IMG/VR virus record: IMGVR_UViG_3300025141_000962
Location: 1 to 20,853 of that record
Strand: one strand, 5' to 3'
Length of the DNA: 20,853 nt
Source: a virus
Numbering within the stretch: the first letter of the stretch is position 1; the number at the start of each line of letters is the position of its first letter. The notes beneath the pieces were generated by a model. That model did no database searches, was not told the DNA's origin, and saw only the letters and a list, made by a program, of their open reading frames with translations. Below are positions 6,381 through 13,998 of the stretch, piece after piece. The position numbers were made by a program, and so were the translations under genes.

Positions 6381-7406
6381 TTATGCAGCCTGCGCCATTT
6401 CTGTGGCAAGGGTCAAAGCATTACGCTTGTTGGTCGCCTTGCGGCCAAACCAAGCATCATGCAAAGCGTGTTGTCCCGTGCCTTGGTGGTCCATAGCGTA
6501 GGTTACAGCATTGACGGCACCCCAGTATGTTCCCTTGGCTGACTTTAGGTCAGCTCCAGGGCTGTTTTCAAACGCATCATACACTTTCTGCGCTTGCGTA
6601 CCGTTTCTGAACTGGTCACGTAAGGGGACCGCATTACCTTCAAACCCCTTGGCTTGCTCATCCTGCAGCAAATCTTGCGCAAACAGTTGAGCAACAAACC
6701 GCTCAAATTGCTCGGGCTTAATTTGCGTAGAAGCCAAAAATTCAGTTTGCTGTTGGAACCCTTCAAGCTGTTCTGTAGCCAAGCCCAACGCTTTTTCAGC
6801 TTCCTTAAATATGGATGTGGTTAACTGCACACGATGCGCCAACCTGAACATACCGCCCAAAGCAGTCGCGCTTTGCAACGCCATACTCAAGGTATTCCAG
6901 CACACTACTCGTACCGGGGTATTTAGAATTTTAAACGCCTTCCCAGGTTTGTGGCTATTAGAAACAAGGCAATAACCCCGTACCTCATCGCCACCAGGAA
7001 GGGTAAACCCATCAGAATATTTGGCTAACGCCCAAATATCCCTACCGTCACGAAGGCTACCTGCTGTTTCCATTTGCATTTGCCCCGCTTCACAGAACTT
7101 TTTGTAAAATCCCATAATTTCTGTGTTTTGGAACGGGTGCCAACCTTCTGGGCTACATACGCCTAAAATAGCGTTGGTATCATCCCGAACAATGTGATTG
7201 TGGTTGGGGTCGTTCATAAGACCCACATCCTCACTGTACTCGGGTTCTACAATGGTATACGAGGGCCGCTTACTCACGGTCCACGTAATTTGTGCGGCTT
7301 CAGCCATTTCATCAGGGGTAAGGTCATCCGATACGGCATGTCCTTCTTTATGCCACGGCACCCCGCCTGATTCGGCGTAAGCCATCGAGTCTACATATGC
7401 TGGCAT
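6381..7406 (-). CDS. DUF932 phage/plasmid-like protein
   Basis: This 341-residue protein belongs to the DUF932 family (also called phage/plasmid-like protein TIGR03299), whose biochemical role is unknown. Typical features are the N-terminal GGVPWHKEGHAV, the NAILGVCSPEGWHPFQNTEI strand region near residue 80-100, GRDIWALAKYSDGFTLPGGD, and the central NTPVRVVCWNTLSMAL. A C-terminal segment, GTYWGAVNAVTYAMDHQG, resembles the family's end. The protein is soluble, and full length for the family. The start has a good site (TAGAAAGGA, 7 bases upstream). It is the last gene before the terminator in the replication operon, 82 bases after the helicase. Those 82 bases contain an imperfect hairpin and a poor promoter-like pair that I would not call. 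Confidence 0.88.
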   Translation of the reverse strand: MPAYVDSMAYAESGGVPWHKEGHAVSDDLTPDEMAEAAQITWTVSKRPSYTIVEPEYSEDVGLMNDPNHNHIVRDDTNAILGVCSPEGWHPFQNTEIMGFYKKFCEAGQMQMETAGSLRDGRDIWALAKYSDGFTLPGGDEVRGYCLVSNSHKPGKAFKILNTPVRVVCWNTLSMALQSATALGGMFRLAHRVQLTTSIFKEAEKALGLATEQLEGFQQQTEFLASTQIKPEQFERFVAQLFAQDLLQDEQAKGFEGNAVPLRDQFRNGTQAQKVYDAFENSPGADLKSAKGTYWGAVNAVTYAMDHQGTGQHALHDAWFGRKATNKRNALTLATEMAQAA

Positions 7407-7488
7407 TTGCTATCCTTTCTAATACAGTTGCCATGTATATATAGTAGCGGCGTTTGCAACGATAACAACCGCTATTTTATCTATTGTT

Positions 7489-8985
7489 TCACATAGGAAA
7501 ATAGTATTGCGTCTGCGGCATAATGATATGCAAGCACTCTCTGGCACGGGTAGCTCCTACATAAAATGTTCGTAGTTCGTCGCTTTCATATTCTCGCATC
7601 TGCACCCACGCCTTGCGTGAAAGATCGGTCAAAAGCACCACGTTTTGGGATTCCTTTCCTTTGGCCGCATGGATGGTTGATAAACGAACACGAGGCTCTT
7701 CGGTAAGCTTTTCCCCACGACGCAATAGTGCAATCATATACTCACGCTCATGTATGGAAATATTATCAAATGCTTCATGCCAGATATTTGAGGTTTGCAG
7801 CCCATGGCTTTGTTGGAGCTGGTCAAGGGTAAACATTTCATATTCAGTTACGTCCCTTAATCCTCTTTCTTTCTTAGCAACGTTGCCGCCAGCTTTGAGG
7901 AATTGATATATTTTACGAACTGCGGCTGATGATACAGCGCCCCCCTTGCGCAGTTTTTCCCAATCCTGGATACTGGTGACGAGCGACTTACGAACACTCG
8001 GTATGTTATTTTTTGAATAAAACCATCCCTCGCGCCTGCATTGTGTTTCTATAGGTTGAAGCATGTAGTGGGTACGGGCTAACACGAGCCACTTGCCAGC
8101 CGTCATATTGATGTAGTCGAACTTAGTATGGTACTCTAATTCTCCGTCTTCGTCCCGTGGAAACCATTCCTTTTCATACCTATGGTCAATGCGCCGTACA
8201 ATGGATTTGGCGAAACGAGCTATGTTCTTAGGTAACCTAAACGATTTGTCTAGAACTATTGTTTCCCCTGTCAAATTTAAAAATTGCTCGACATCTGCTC
8301 CAGCCCATTTGAAAATAGCTTGGTCATCATCACCCGCTATGACGCAGTTTTTAGAAACCTCCTCTAATAAATATACCATTTGCCATTGTAGACGATTAAG
8401 GTCTTGGGCCTCATCAATAAAAATTGTTTCCAAAAATGGAACGGGTTTTTGCAAAAGAAATAACGACAGCATATCGGTATAATCAACAATTTCCCGGCGC
8501 TGCTTGTATAGTTTCAATGCACGATCTACACGCTCCACCTCTAACCAGGAAATGTCCAAAATATCTTCATGCCATTGCTGCTCTACAGAAACATCCCGTA
8601 TGCGAGCTTTATTTATAAGGGCTAGAATTTCGTCGCCGCGCTCATTGCCGTAAAATATACCAGTGTCTCGATCCAAGCCCCCCGAAATACGTAAGCCAAG
8701 CCAGTCCCCAAATTCCTGGTAGTGTTCGTCTCCCATCACCTGTGTGCTTTTCAACCCAAGTTGACGAAAGGCCAATGAATGTAATGTTCTGAAAAACGGT
8801 AAGTCTTTACGGCTAAGTTGAAATTTCTCACATGCGCGGGTTATTGATTCTTCATTAGCCGCGCGAGTAAAGGCAAAATAACCAATGTAGCGAGGCGGCG
8901 TTCCTGTTTCTAAGGCGTTATCGACAAGTTCTAATAGCTTGCTTGTTTTCCCTGTGCCAGGAGGGCCGAGATAAATATTCCTCAC
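7489..8985 (-). CDS. UvrD/Rep-like superfamily 1 DNA helicase
   Basis: This is a 498-residue ATP-dependent 3'-5' helicase of the UvrD/Rep type. Motifs in order are Walker A GPPGTGKT (7-14), motif Ia YFAFTRAANE (36-45), TLHSLAFR (67-74), Walker B FIDEAQD (189-195), motif III GDDDQAIFKWAG (218-229), KSFRLPKNI, motif V STIHAAKGKE (about 440) and motif VI FYVGATRARECL (about 475). It is shorter than bacterial UvrD (about 720 residues), as phage versions often are. The start is GTG at 8985, inside the GTGA overlap with the primase stop; GGAGG lies 9 bases upstream. The tight overlap suggests the primase and helicase are made in similar amounts and work together at the fork. An out-of-frame ATG nearby (8987) is not the start. 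Confidence 0.93.
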   Translation of the reverse strand: MRNIYLGPPGTGKTSKLLELVDNALETGTPPRYIGYFAFTRAANEESITRACEKFQLSRKDLPFFRTLHSLAFRQLGLKSTQVMGDEHYQEFGDWLGLRISGGLDRDTGIFYGNERGDEILALINKARIRDVSVEQQWHEDILDISWLEVERVDRALKLYKQRREIVDYTDMLSLFLLQKPVPFLETIFIDEAQDLNRLQWQMVYLLEEVSKNCVIAGDDDQAIFKWAGADVEQFLNLTGETIVLDKSFRLPKNIARFAKSIVRRIDHRYEKEWFPRDEDGELEYHTKFDYINMTAGKWLVLARTHYMLQPIETQCRREGWFYSKNNIPSVRKSLVTSIQDWEKLRKGGAVSSAAVRKIYQFLKAGGNVAKKERGLRDVTEYEMFTLDQLQQSHGLQTSNIWHEAFDNISIHEREYMIALLRRGEKLTEEPRVRLSTIHAAKGKESQNVVLLTDLSRKAWVQMREYESDELRTFYVGATRARECLHIIMPQTQYYFPM

Positions 8986-10499
8986 ATTACGTCCTCCTTG
9001 TCTTGCTTTAATTCAGGCAACGTGTACGGCGTTTTTTCAATTAAAAATTCAGCAACGTGGTAGACATTCACACCCTTGCCTTTTAAATTGAAGAATTTAT
9101 GCTCCCCACCTATGTCTGATAGTTTTGACGCCATCTGTGTGTGGTTGTACTGCTTAAAATTATGCCGCGAACAGTAATCCAATAAATCCTTTAATCTGAA
9201 ATAAGTACGGGCTTCGCTAGTCCACGGCTTACCCAGCATTAATTCATCTCGCGTTTGCGCCTGTGCGCGATCAGTGCAAAAGGCTTCTAACAAGTTAAGA
9301 AACTGCCCTTGTATGGATACTTCCTGGGGTACGTCAATTATCTCAACTTTATCTAATAATTTCTGCACCAATGCCTGCCACCCACGTTCGCCCATCTTAG
9401 GCGGCATCATATTTAAGGCTTCCATACAGGCCCGTTGGAACTTGGTTTGGTTCTGCAAATCATCGGTTTGTAAAACTAACCTATTGGCTCCAACAGTTAA
9501 AAACCACAAAGGTGGATCGCTGTTAAATTTTGATAGATTGGAAAAACTGGGGGTATAGTCTGCCGGACCTATACCAAACCGCCTAGACTTACACGTTGTT
9601 GCATCACAATAGCTGATGATGGGTTGGTCCTTGCAGCGGTACCCGTAATCCTTTTTATGTAGTTGCTTTATGACCGCAACTACCTCCGACGACGGCAGCG
9701 GCGGATCCATGTATCGACGGTTACAGTCCTCTATTTCAACTTCCCATGTATCTTGAAACGCCTTACGTAGATAAACCCCAATATTGAACAGCCCGTTGTT
9801 GCGTGTTCCCTTTGGAAAACCCTGTTCGCAAAGATATTGCAAACACGGAGGCGCTTCTTCCAATACGTCCTTTACGACAACCTCTAGGTCTTCAAGCTCA
9901 ACTTCTGTTAAGCGGTTCTCATCTACTAAATTAAGGAATTCATCTAGTGTTGCTGAGGTGCCATCAGGTTTAAGGGCGTATCGCGTTGACGCCTCAGCTG
10001 AACAATACGGCAAATTTAAGGCATTACCAATGTCGCCTCGTTCAAGAAGCAGCTTTTCCTGCTTTGGAAACACCTCTCCTTGGGAATATCCCAAGGCTGC
10101 TGCAAGCTCAAACAATTTACGCCGCATTAACGACGCATCAACAGGCTCGTCCGTAAATAAGAAAAGATGGGCACCCCCGCTTTTAGAACGACTAACAATG
10201 AATGGTAGCTTATATTCACATAGACGTTTCTGTATGGCGGGTAAGTCAATAGGGTATTCGTCAACATCAATACAACCCCACGAACAAGTGCCGTCTTCAC
10301 GTATAGGCACAATGCCAATGCCTGCCGAACCTTCTGATAGGTGCTCTGCAAACACTTGGCGCGTCGGAGTTTCACGAACTATACTGTAGCGACTATCAAC
10401 TTTCCCACCGTTTTTTGAACCAGTAGTATTATCTTGTCGCCGCAAGTACGCTATTTCTAATCCTGCAAAAGCATTTGCAAACCGTTCAATATTAAACAC
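8982..10499 (-). CDS. Archaeo-eukaryotic-type (AEP) primase
   Basis: This 505-residue protein is a primase of the archaeo-eukaryotic superfamily, close in pattern to the TOTE-type primase domain. The metal-binding DxD is in WGCIDVDEYP (D78, D80), the second catalytic motif is SRSKSGGAHLFLF (103-115, with H111), and EVFPKQ and RGDIGNALNLPYC follow (142-166). The C-terminal part has a cysteine group, YRCKDQPIISYCDATTCKSRRFG, that may bind zinc or an iron-sulfur cluster, then an alpha-helical tail. It would make RNA or DNA primers for the family A polymerase in the same transcription direction. The start is GTG at 10499: an in-frame TAG lies 15 bases upstream and the ATG at 10501 is out of frame. 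Its site (AGAAAGAAG) is weak. Its stop overlaps the helicase start. No helicase motif is fused to it. Confidence 0.88.
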   Translation of the reverse strand: MFNIERFANAFAGLEIAYLRRQDNTTGSKNGGKVDSRYSIVRETPTRQVFAEHLSEGSAGIGIVPIREDGTCSWGCIDVDEYPIDLPAIQKRLCEYKLPFIVSRSKSGGAHLFLFTDEPVDASLMRRKLFELAAALGYSQGEVFPKQEKLLLERGDIGNALNLPYCSAEASTRYALKPDGTSATLDEFLNLVDENRLTEVELEDLEVVVKDVLEEAPPCLQYLCEQGFPKGTRNNGLFNIGVYLRKAFQDTWEVEIEDCNRRYMDPPLPSSEVVAVIKQLHKKDYGYRCKDQPIISYCDATTCKSRRFGIGPADYTPSFSNLSKFNSDPPLWFLTVGANRLVLQTDDLQNQTKFQRACMEALNMMPPKMGERGWQALVQKLLDKVEIIDVPQEVSIQGQFLNLLEAFCTDRAQAQTRDELMLGKPWTSEARTYFRLKDLLDYCSRHNFKQYNHTQMASKLSDIGGEHKFFNLKGKGVNVYHVAEFLIEKTPYTLPELKQDKEDVM

Positions 10500-10521
10500 A
10501 TCCGCTTCTTTCTATAAGATG

Positions 10522-11304
10522 TTAGAACGGCACCTCGTCATCATGTGGTTCAGTGGCATCCACCTCGCCTTGCTTGACGGCTAAGGCAAATTCATAGGCT
10601 GCCTTAAAGATTTCTGAATCTTGTTGGACACCTGTCATTGTTTCGTAGTTTATATCAAGTGCGGTACTACGATTAACGACCCAACTATACCAGTTCCCTT
10701 TATTGTTTTGCTCCAGCGTAGAAGTGAGCTTGTAAATATGTGAGAACATAACAGGGGCGCGGCTTTCCCGTATCATGGACATCCAACTACGCGCACGTTT
10801 CAACTGTGTGCTTTTCATGGAAACCATCGCAGGGGTCCATTCAGACATATCATCACTTAGCAGTATCACGTACCATTGCGCCGTGTTTTCAATATAATTG
10901 CCGTTAGCCAATACGTCCTTATTGTCTTGGCTACGGCTGGTTTGCGCTAGGATATTGCTGGTAGACGAATGCCGCGCTATGGGGGCACCTTGACTGGCTT
11001 CACGGGGTGCCCATTCAATGTATTCTCGCCTGAACGTACAAGGCACAACATTCACCCCCGAGCTACCAGCGTACACCTGCTTGGTAACCGAGTTTAAAAT
11101 GCCCCCAGCTTCGGCACCATCAATATAATCAGCGGTGCCTTTTTCTGTTTCAGGGCTCATTTTCTGCAACAGCTTCAAAAACGGCGTTGCGGTATCGTCC
11201 ACGCCAACATTTTCAAAACCAGTGGTTACCAAGTCCTGTAGTTGTGGAAGCGTTATCGCACCAGCTTCCTCCGCCTTTTGAACGGCTTGTGCTTCTTTAG
11301 CCAT
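10522..11304 (-). CDS. Probable single-stranded DNA-binding protein
   Basis: This 260-residue protein ends in an acidic tail closing with DDEVPF, like the DDDIPF tip by which SSB proteins recruit partner proteins. The core includes YAGSSGVNVVPCTFRREYIEW followed by APREASQ, and GNWYSWVVNRSTALDINYET, with many aromatic residues suited to stacking on bases. It is not a close match to E. coli SSB or T7 gp2.5, so the function rests on the tail, the operon position just before the primase, and resemblance to phage proteins annotated this way. The ATG at 11304 follows the preceding stop by 3 bases; GGGAGA, inside the end of the upstream gene, is the ribosome-binding site. The gap to the primase GTG is 22 bases. 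Confidence 0.6.
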   Translation of the reverse strand: MAKEAQAVQKAEEAGAITLPQLQDLVTTGFENVGVDDTATPFLKLLQKMSPETEKGTADYIDGAEAGGILNSVTKQVYAGSSGVNVVPCTFRREYIEWAPREASQGAPIARHSSTSNILAQTSRSQDNKDVLANGNYIENTAQWYVILLSDDMSEWTPAMVSMKSTQLKRARSWMSMIRESRAPVMFSHIYKLTSTLEQNNKGNWYSWVVNRSTALDINYETMTGVQQDSEIFKAAYEFALAVKQGEVDATEPHDDEVPF

Positions 11305-11307
11305 AAG

Positions 11308-11886
11308 TTAGTCTCCCTTATATGAGGTGATTTTTGCAATACGCCCCTCGTAAACGCCAAACGTTTCTAAAGGCATTTGAACACCCTTGTTGCGCATTTC
11401 GCGTACAAAGGCCCGTAACGTTCCATTGTGTACGGTTTCTTTACGCTGTACGTCGTGACCACCAGCCACAGCATCGCTATAAAAGGCTCCGGCTACGTTA
11501 TCTTCATTTTTGTTAAATGACACAACCACCTGATTTTTAATTATGTCTTCGTGGTTGTTATCCCGCAACCAAGTGAAAGCCTGCGGTTGGTTGTCTTTTG
11601 AAATATGCACATGCAAATCATCCCGTACCGAAACATCAACACCATTAGCCGTGGTTATTGACTGCATACCCATTTCGTCCATAGCATCGGGTACAAGTTC
11701 GGTTGCGTATTTACGCTGAATTGCTTTGATGTTTTTCAGCACTTCAGTTGCCTTATCTACCAATCCACTTAGCTGTACCAACTGTTCGCACAACTGGCGT
11801 AGTTCCTGTGAGTCTTCGGTAGATAAGTTATTAAAAGCTTTAATGACCTCTGCCAAAGAAGCTTTTTCCACTTCAAGGTCTGACAC
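11308..11886 (-). CDS. Conserved phage protein of unknown function, N-terminal coiled coil
   Basis: The 192-residue product begins with a strongly helical, probably coiled-coil stretch (about residues 3-65). It then has the segment LVPDAMDEMGMQSITTANGV, a strand-rich region (VDVSVRDDLHVHISKDNQ), NQVVVSFNKNEDN and a C-terminal LRAFVREMRNKGVQMPLETF block. I recognise the pattern from many phage genomes, where it usually lacks a named function. Its place between a small unknown and the SSB-like gene suggests a replication or recombination accessory role. The start is GTG at 11886, sharing two bases with the upstream stop (TAGTG) and preceded by AGAAAGGAGA. A host-nuclease inhibitor or DNA-binding protein is possible but not shown. 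Confidence 0.7.
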   Translation of the reverse strand: MSDLEVEKASLAEVIKAFNNLSTEDSQELRQLCEQLVQLSGLVDKATEVLKNIKAIQRKYATELVPDAMDEMGMQSITTANGVDVSVRDDLHVHISKDNQPQAFTWLRDNNHEDIIKNQVVVSFNKNEDNVAGAFYSDAVAGGHDVQRKETVHNGTLRAFVREMRNKGVQMPLETFGVYEGRIAKITSYKGD

Positions 11887-12206
11887 TACTCTTCTCCTTT
11901 CTCATGTAAATCCCATCTAATTGGGTAATACTGCTTTTCTTGGCGATCCCATTTCAAAAATTGAACACGGCCACGGTTGTAGTCTCCTGCAACCATTGTA
12001 GCCATGCCAATAGCGGCAGGGTCGCCTATTAAAAGCAGGAAGTCTTCATCGCTATAGTCACGCAGCTTACGCTTTAAACGCTGTAGCGTAGGTGACGCGC
12101 TGAAGGTGACTTGGCCCCTCGGAAGCAAGTATACAATATCGCCATATTCACGAGCAGGAAGAATGTTTTGGCCGGGGGCTTCTTCTTGTACTGCATACAC
12201 GGTCAT
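11886..12206 (-). CDS. Small conserved hypothetical phage protein
   Basis: This is a 106-residue protein, the first gene of the leftward replication operon. It has no signal peptide or membrane segment. The core DFLLLIGDPAAIGMATMVAG followed by DYNRGRVQFLKWDRQEKQYY is a compact alpha/beta arrangement that I recall from other phage genomes but cannot name. The start ATG at 12206 has AAAGGTGA 5-12 bases upstream, with a second purine-rich run (AGAAAGAAG) before it. The gene directly borders the divergent intergenic region, so it is the first read by any leftward promoter there. Its stop overlaps the next GTG start. Confidence 0.7.
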   Translation of the reverse strand: MTVYAVQEEAPGQNILPAREYGDIVYLLPRGQVTFSASPTLQRLKRKLRDYSDEDFLLLIGDPAAIGMATMVAGDYNRGRVQFLKWDRQEKQYYPIRWDLHEKGEE

Positions 12207-12322
12207 GCGTTCACCTTTCTTCTTTCTACTGTGTTTTTTACACTATACCCATGTACCCTATTGGCCCGGTGGAAACAAGCCTAAAGTTATCTAGGTAGAA
12301 AAACATAAGTAAACTGCGGAAA

Positions 12323-12334
12323 ACGCGCGCGCGT
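12323..12334. repeat. 12-base alternating CG palindrome
   Basis: ACGCGCGCGCGT is a perfect self-complementary run in an otherwise AT-rich non-coding region. It could form a cruciform or left-handed DNA, or be a protein-binding site. No coding explanation exists. Confidence 0.6.
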
Positions 12335-12363
12335 CGTTTAGGAGGTTGCGCTACCGTTTAAAG

Positions 12364-12445
12364 CTTCTAATAGCCTTCTAATAGGGGTTAACCCCTTCTA
12401 ACAACTATGTTATTTCCAAAACCTATTAGAATATTGGCCTATTAG
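12364..12445. repeat. Cluster of TTCTAATAG repeats with a 14-base palindrome
   Basis: CTTCTAATAG occurs exactly at 12364-12373 and 12375-12384, partly at 12395-12402 (CTTCTAAC), and inverted at 12423-12431 (CTATTAGAA) and 12439-12445 (CTATTAG). The second copy runs into the perfect palindrome AGGGGTTAACCCCT (12383-12396). Repeated short sites in both orientations around a palindrome look like binding sites for a phage regulator or an initiator protein. Confidence 0.6.
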
Positions 12446-12470
12446 CACACTTTGATGGAACACACTATAC

Positions 12471-12487
12471 TTCGAACTGTTCGAACT
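12471..12487. repeat. Tandem TTCGAACT direct repeat upstream of the SNF2-like gene
   Basis: TTCGAACT occurs at 12471-12478 and 12480-12487, 9 bases apart start to start. Each copy contains the palindrome TTCGAA. They end 13 bases before the candidate -35 box of the rightward promoter, a place suited to an operator or activator site. Confidence 0.5.
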
Positions 12488-12499
12488 AACTATAGGGCC

Positions 12500-12528
12500 T
12501 TGTTCGTTACTTTTATATAGGGTAAAAT
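12500..12528 (+). promoter_or_regulatory. Candidate sigma70-type promoter for the SNF2-like gene
   Basis: TTGTTC (12500-12505) and TAAAAT (12523-12528) are separated by exactly 17 bases, 22 bases before the ATG at 12550. The -10 box matches the consensus at 5 of 6 positions and the -35 at only 3 of 6. Immediately upstream is AACTATAGGG, which resembles the core of a T7-type promoter, so a phage RNA polymerase is an alternative. Confidence 0.45.
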
Positions 12529-12549
12529 ATAGGTAGAAAGGAGACAAGT

Positions 12550-13998
12550 ATGAAAGAACTAATTTACCCGTTCAAAACAAAGCCGTATGATCACCAACGT
12601 ACAGCTTTGAATAAGTCGTGGGATCGCAAGGAATACGCCTTGTTCATGGAAATGGGCACAGGTAAATCCAAAGTATTGATCGATAACATAGCTGTTCTAT
12701 ATGACCGTGGCTACATCAACGCCGCTTTAATTATTGCACCGAAGGGTGTTTATCGTAATTGGGTGGCAAATGAACTTCCCGCACACTTGCCAAATCACAT
12801 ACTATCTAACATTGTAACGTGGAACCCTACTGCAACCAAAACTCAGCAAAATCTTTTGGATTCGTTATTTGAATACCCAAACGAAGACCTTAAAATCCTC
12901 GTAATGAACGTTGAGGCACTAAGCACACGGAAAGGCACAGCGTTTGCGGGGAAGTTTTTGAACGCCCATAAAACCCTCATGACCATTGATGAAAGCACAA
13001 CTATCAAGAACCCAAAGGCCAAACGGACCAAAAATATCCTAAAGCTTAGTTCGTTAGCGCCGTATAAGCGAATATTAACGGGGTCGCCGGTTACTAAGTC
13101 GCCTCTTGACCTATACGCACAGTGCGAATTCCTTGACCCTGTGTACCTAGGGTATTCGTCATACTTCTCATTCCGCTCACGGTACGCCATCATACAGCAA
13201 CGGTCAGTTGCCACGCATTCATTTCAACAAGTGGTGGGGTACCAAAATCTTGAAGAACTAAATAAGACCTTGAATAAATTCAGCTATAGGGTTCTGAAAG
13301 AGCATTGCCTAGACCTACCTGAAAAAGTTTACATGCGTCGCACAGTGCAATTAACCAAGGAACAGAAGGCCGTATACGCTGATCTCAAAAAGTGGGCCAT
13401 AGCAACCTTAGAGGACGGCGACATAACAACCACAAATGTCGTCACGCAACTGTTGCGGCTACAGCAGGTGACTTGCGGCTACGCCAAATTTGATGACGGC
13501 ACATTTCAAGAGTTGCCCAACAACCGCATAAATGAACTGTTGGCTATCTTAGAAGAAACAAGAGGAAAGGTTATTATCTGGGCCAATTACATTTATGATA
13601 TAAAGCAAATCAGCGCCGTGTTGACCAAGGAATATGGCCGCGATAGTTATGGCACATATTTTGGCGAAACATCAGATGATGATAGGCAGCGTCTTGTGGC
13701 TAATTTTCAAGACCCAAACCACCCCTGCCGCTTTTTCATCGGGCAGGTCCGTACAGGAGGCTATGGCCTTACGCTCACACAGGCGGCTACCGTAGTGTAC
13801 TATTCCAACACATATGACCTTGAGGTCCGTATGCAGTCCGAGGATCGGGCACACCGCATAGGTCAGGTGAATAGGGTAACCTACATCGATATTCTGGCTG
13901 AGGGGACCGTTGACGAAAAGATCGTCAAAGCACTAAGGAAGAAAATTAATCTAGCCACAGCCGTCATGGGCGAAGCATGGCGCGAATGGTTGGTTTAA
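12550..13998 (+). CDS. SNF2-like superfamily 2 DNA helicase/translocase
   Basis: This 482-residue ATPase is the only plus-strand gene. Motifs are YDHQRTAL (Q-like, 13-20), Walker A EMGTGKS (34-40), motif Ia IIAPKGVYRNW, Walker B as IDEST (146-150) followed by TIKN, LTGSPV (motif III), a C-terminal RecA domain with KVIIWANY, QVRTGGYGLTLTQA (motif V) and QSEDRAHRIGQ (motif VI, 429-439). The DES(T) and R-x-HRIGQ motifs are typical of SNF2-family proteins. Phage relatives are thought to remodel or unwind DNA in replication or recombination. It has no nuclease or zinc domain. The start has AAAGGAG 6 bases upstream. Its stop overlaps that of the lysozyme on the other strand by 4 bases (13995-13998), leaving no room for a terminator, so the two convergent transcripts should interfere with each other. 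Confidence 0.92.
   Translation: MKELIYPFKTKPYDHQRTALNKSWDRKEYALFMEMGTGKSKVLIDNIAVLYDRGYINAALIIAPKGVYRNWVANELPAHLPNHILSNIVTWNPTATKTQQNLLDSLFEYPNEDLKILVMNVEALSTRKGTAFAGKFLNAHKTLMTIDESTTIKNPKAKRTKNILKLSSLAPYKRILTGSPVTKSPLDLYAQCEFLDPVYLGYSSYFSFRSRYAIIQQRSVATHSFQQVVGYQNLEELNKTLNKFSYRVLKEHCLDLPEKVYMRRTVQLTKEQKAVYADLKKWAIATLEDGDITTTNVVTQLLRLQQVTCGYAKFDDGTFQELPNNRINELLAILEETRGKVIIWANYIYDIKQISAVLTKEYGRDSYGTYFGETSDDDRQRLVANFQDPNHPCRFFIGQVRTGGYGLTLTQAATVVYYSNTYDLEVRMQSEDRAHRIGQVNRVTYIDILAEGTVDEKIVKALRKKINLATAVMGEAWREWLV

Larger units (their letters stand above)
12207..12549. promoter_or_regulatory. Divergent intergenic region, repeat-rich candidate control region or origin
   Basis: These 343 bases separate the leftward replication operon from the rightward SNF2-like gene and hold no credible gene. 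They contain a 12-base alternating CG palindrome (12323-12334), an 82-base cluster of TTCTAATAG-type repeats with a 14-base palindrome, a 9-base-spaced direct repeat of TTCGAACT (12471-12487), three CACTATA/ACTATAG motifs (12241, 12463, 12489) and a candidate sigma70-type promoter. An isolated TATAGT on the minus strand (12242-12247) could be a leftward -10 box, but no fitting -35 is visible. It is the largest non-coding stretch in the window and sits at the strand switch. That makes it the best candidate for transcription control or replication initiation. Confidence 0.6.

Noticed and set aside
7452-7481. Hairpin TAGCGG/CCGCTA between the UvrD-like helicase and DUF932 genes
   Set aside because: A 6-base stem with a long loop and no U run on the minus strand; nearby promoter-like boxes match poorly.
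9784-10389. 201-codon plus-strand reading frame opposite the primase
   Set aside because: It is a serine- and arginine-rich shadow of the well-supported AEP primase, without a ribosome-binding site or recognisable domain.
12364-12445. CRISPR array
   Set aside because: The repeats are 7-10 bases, occur in both orientations and have uneven spacing, with no spacer structure or cas gene.
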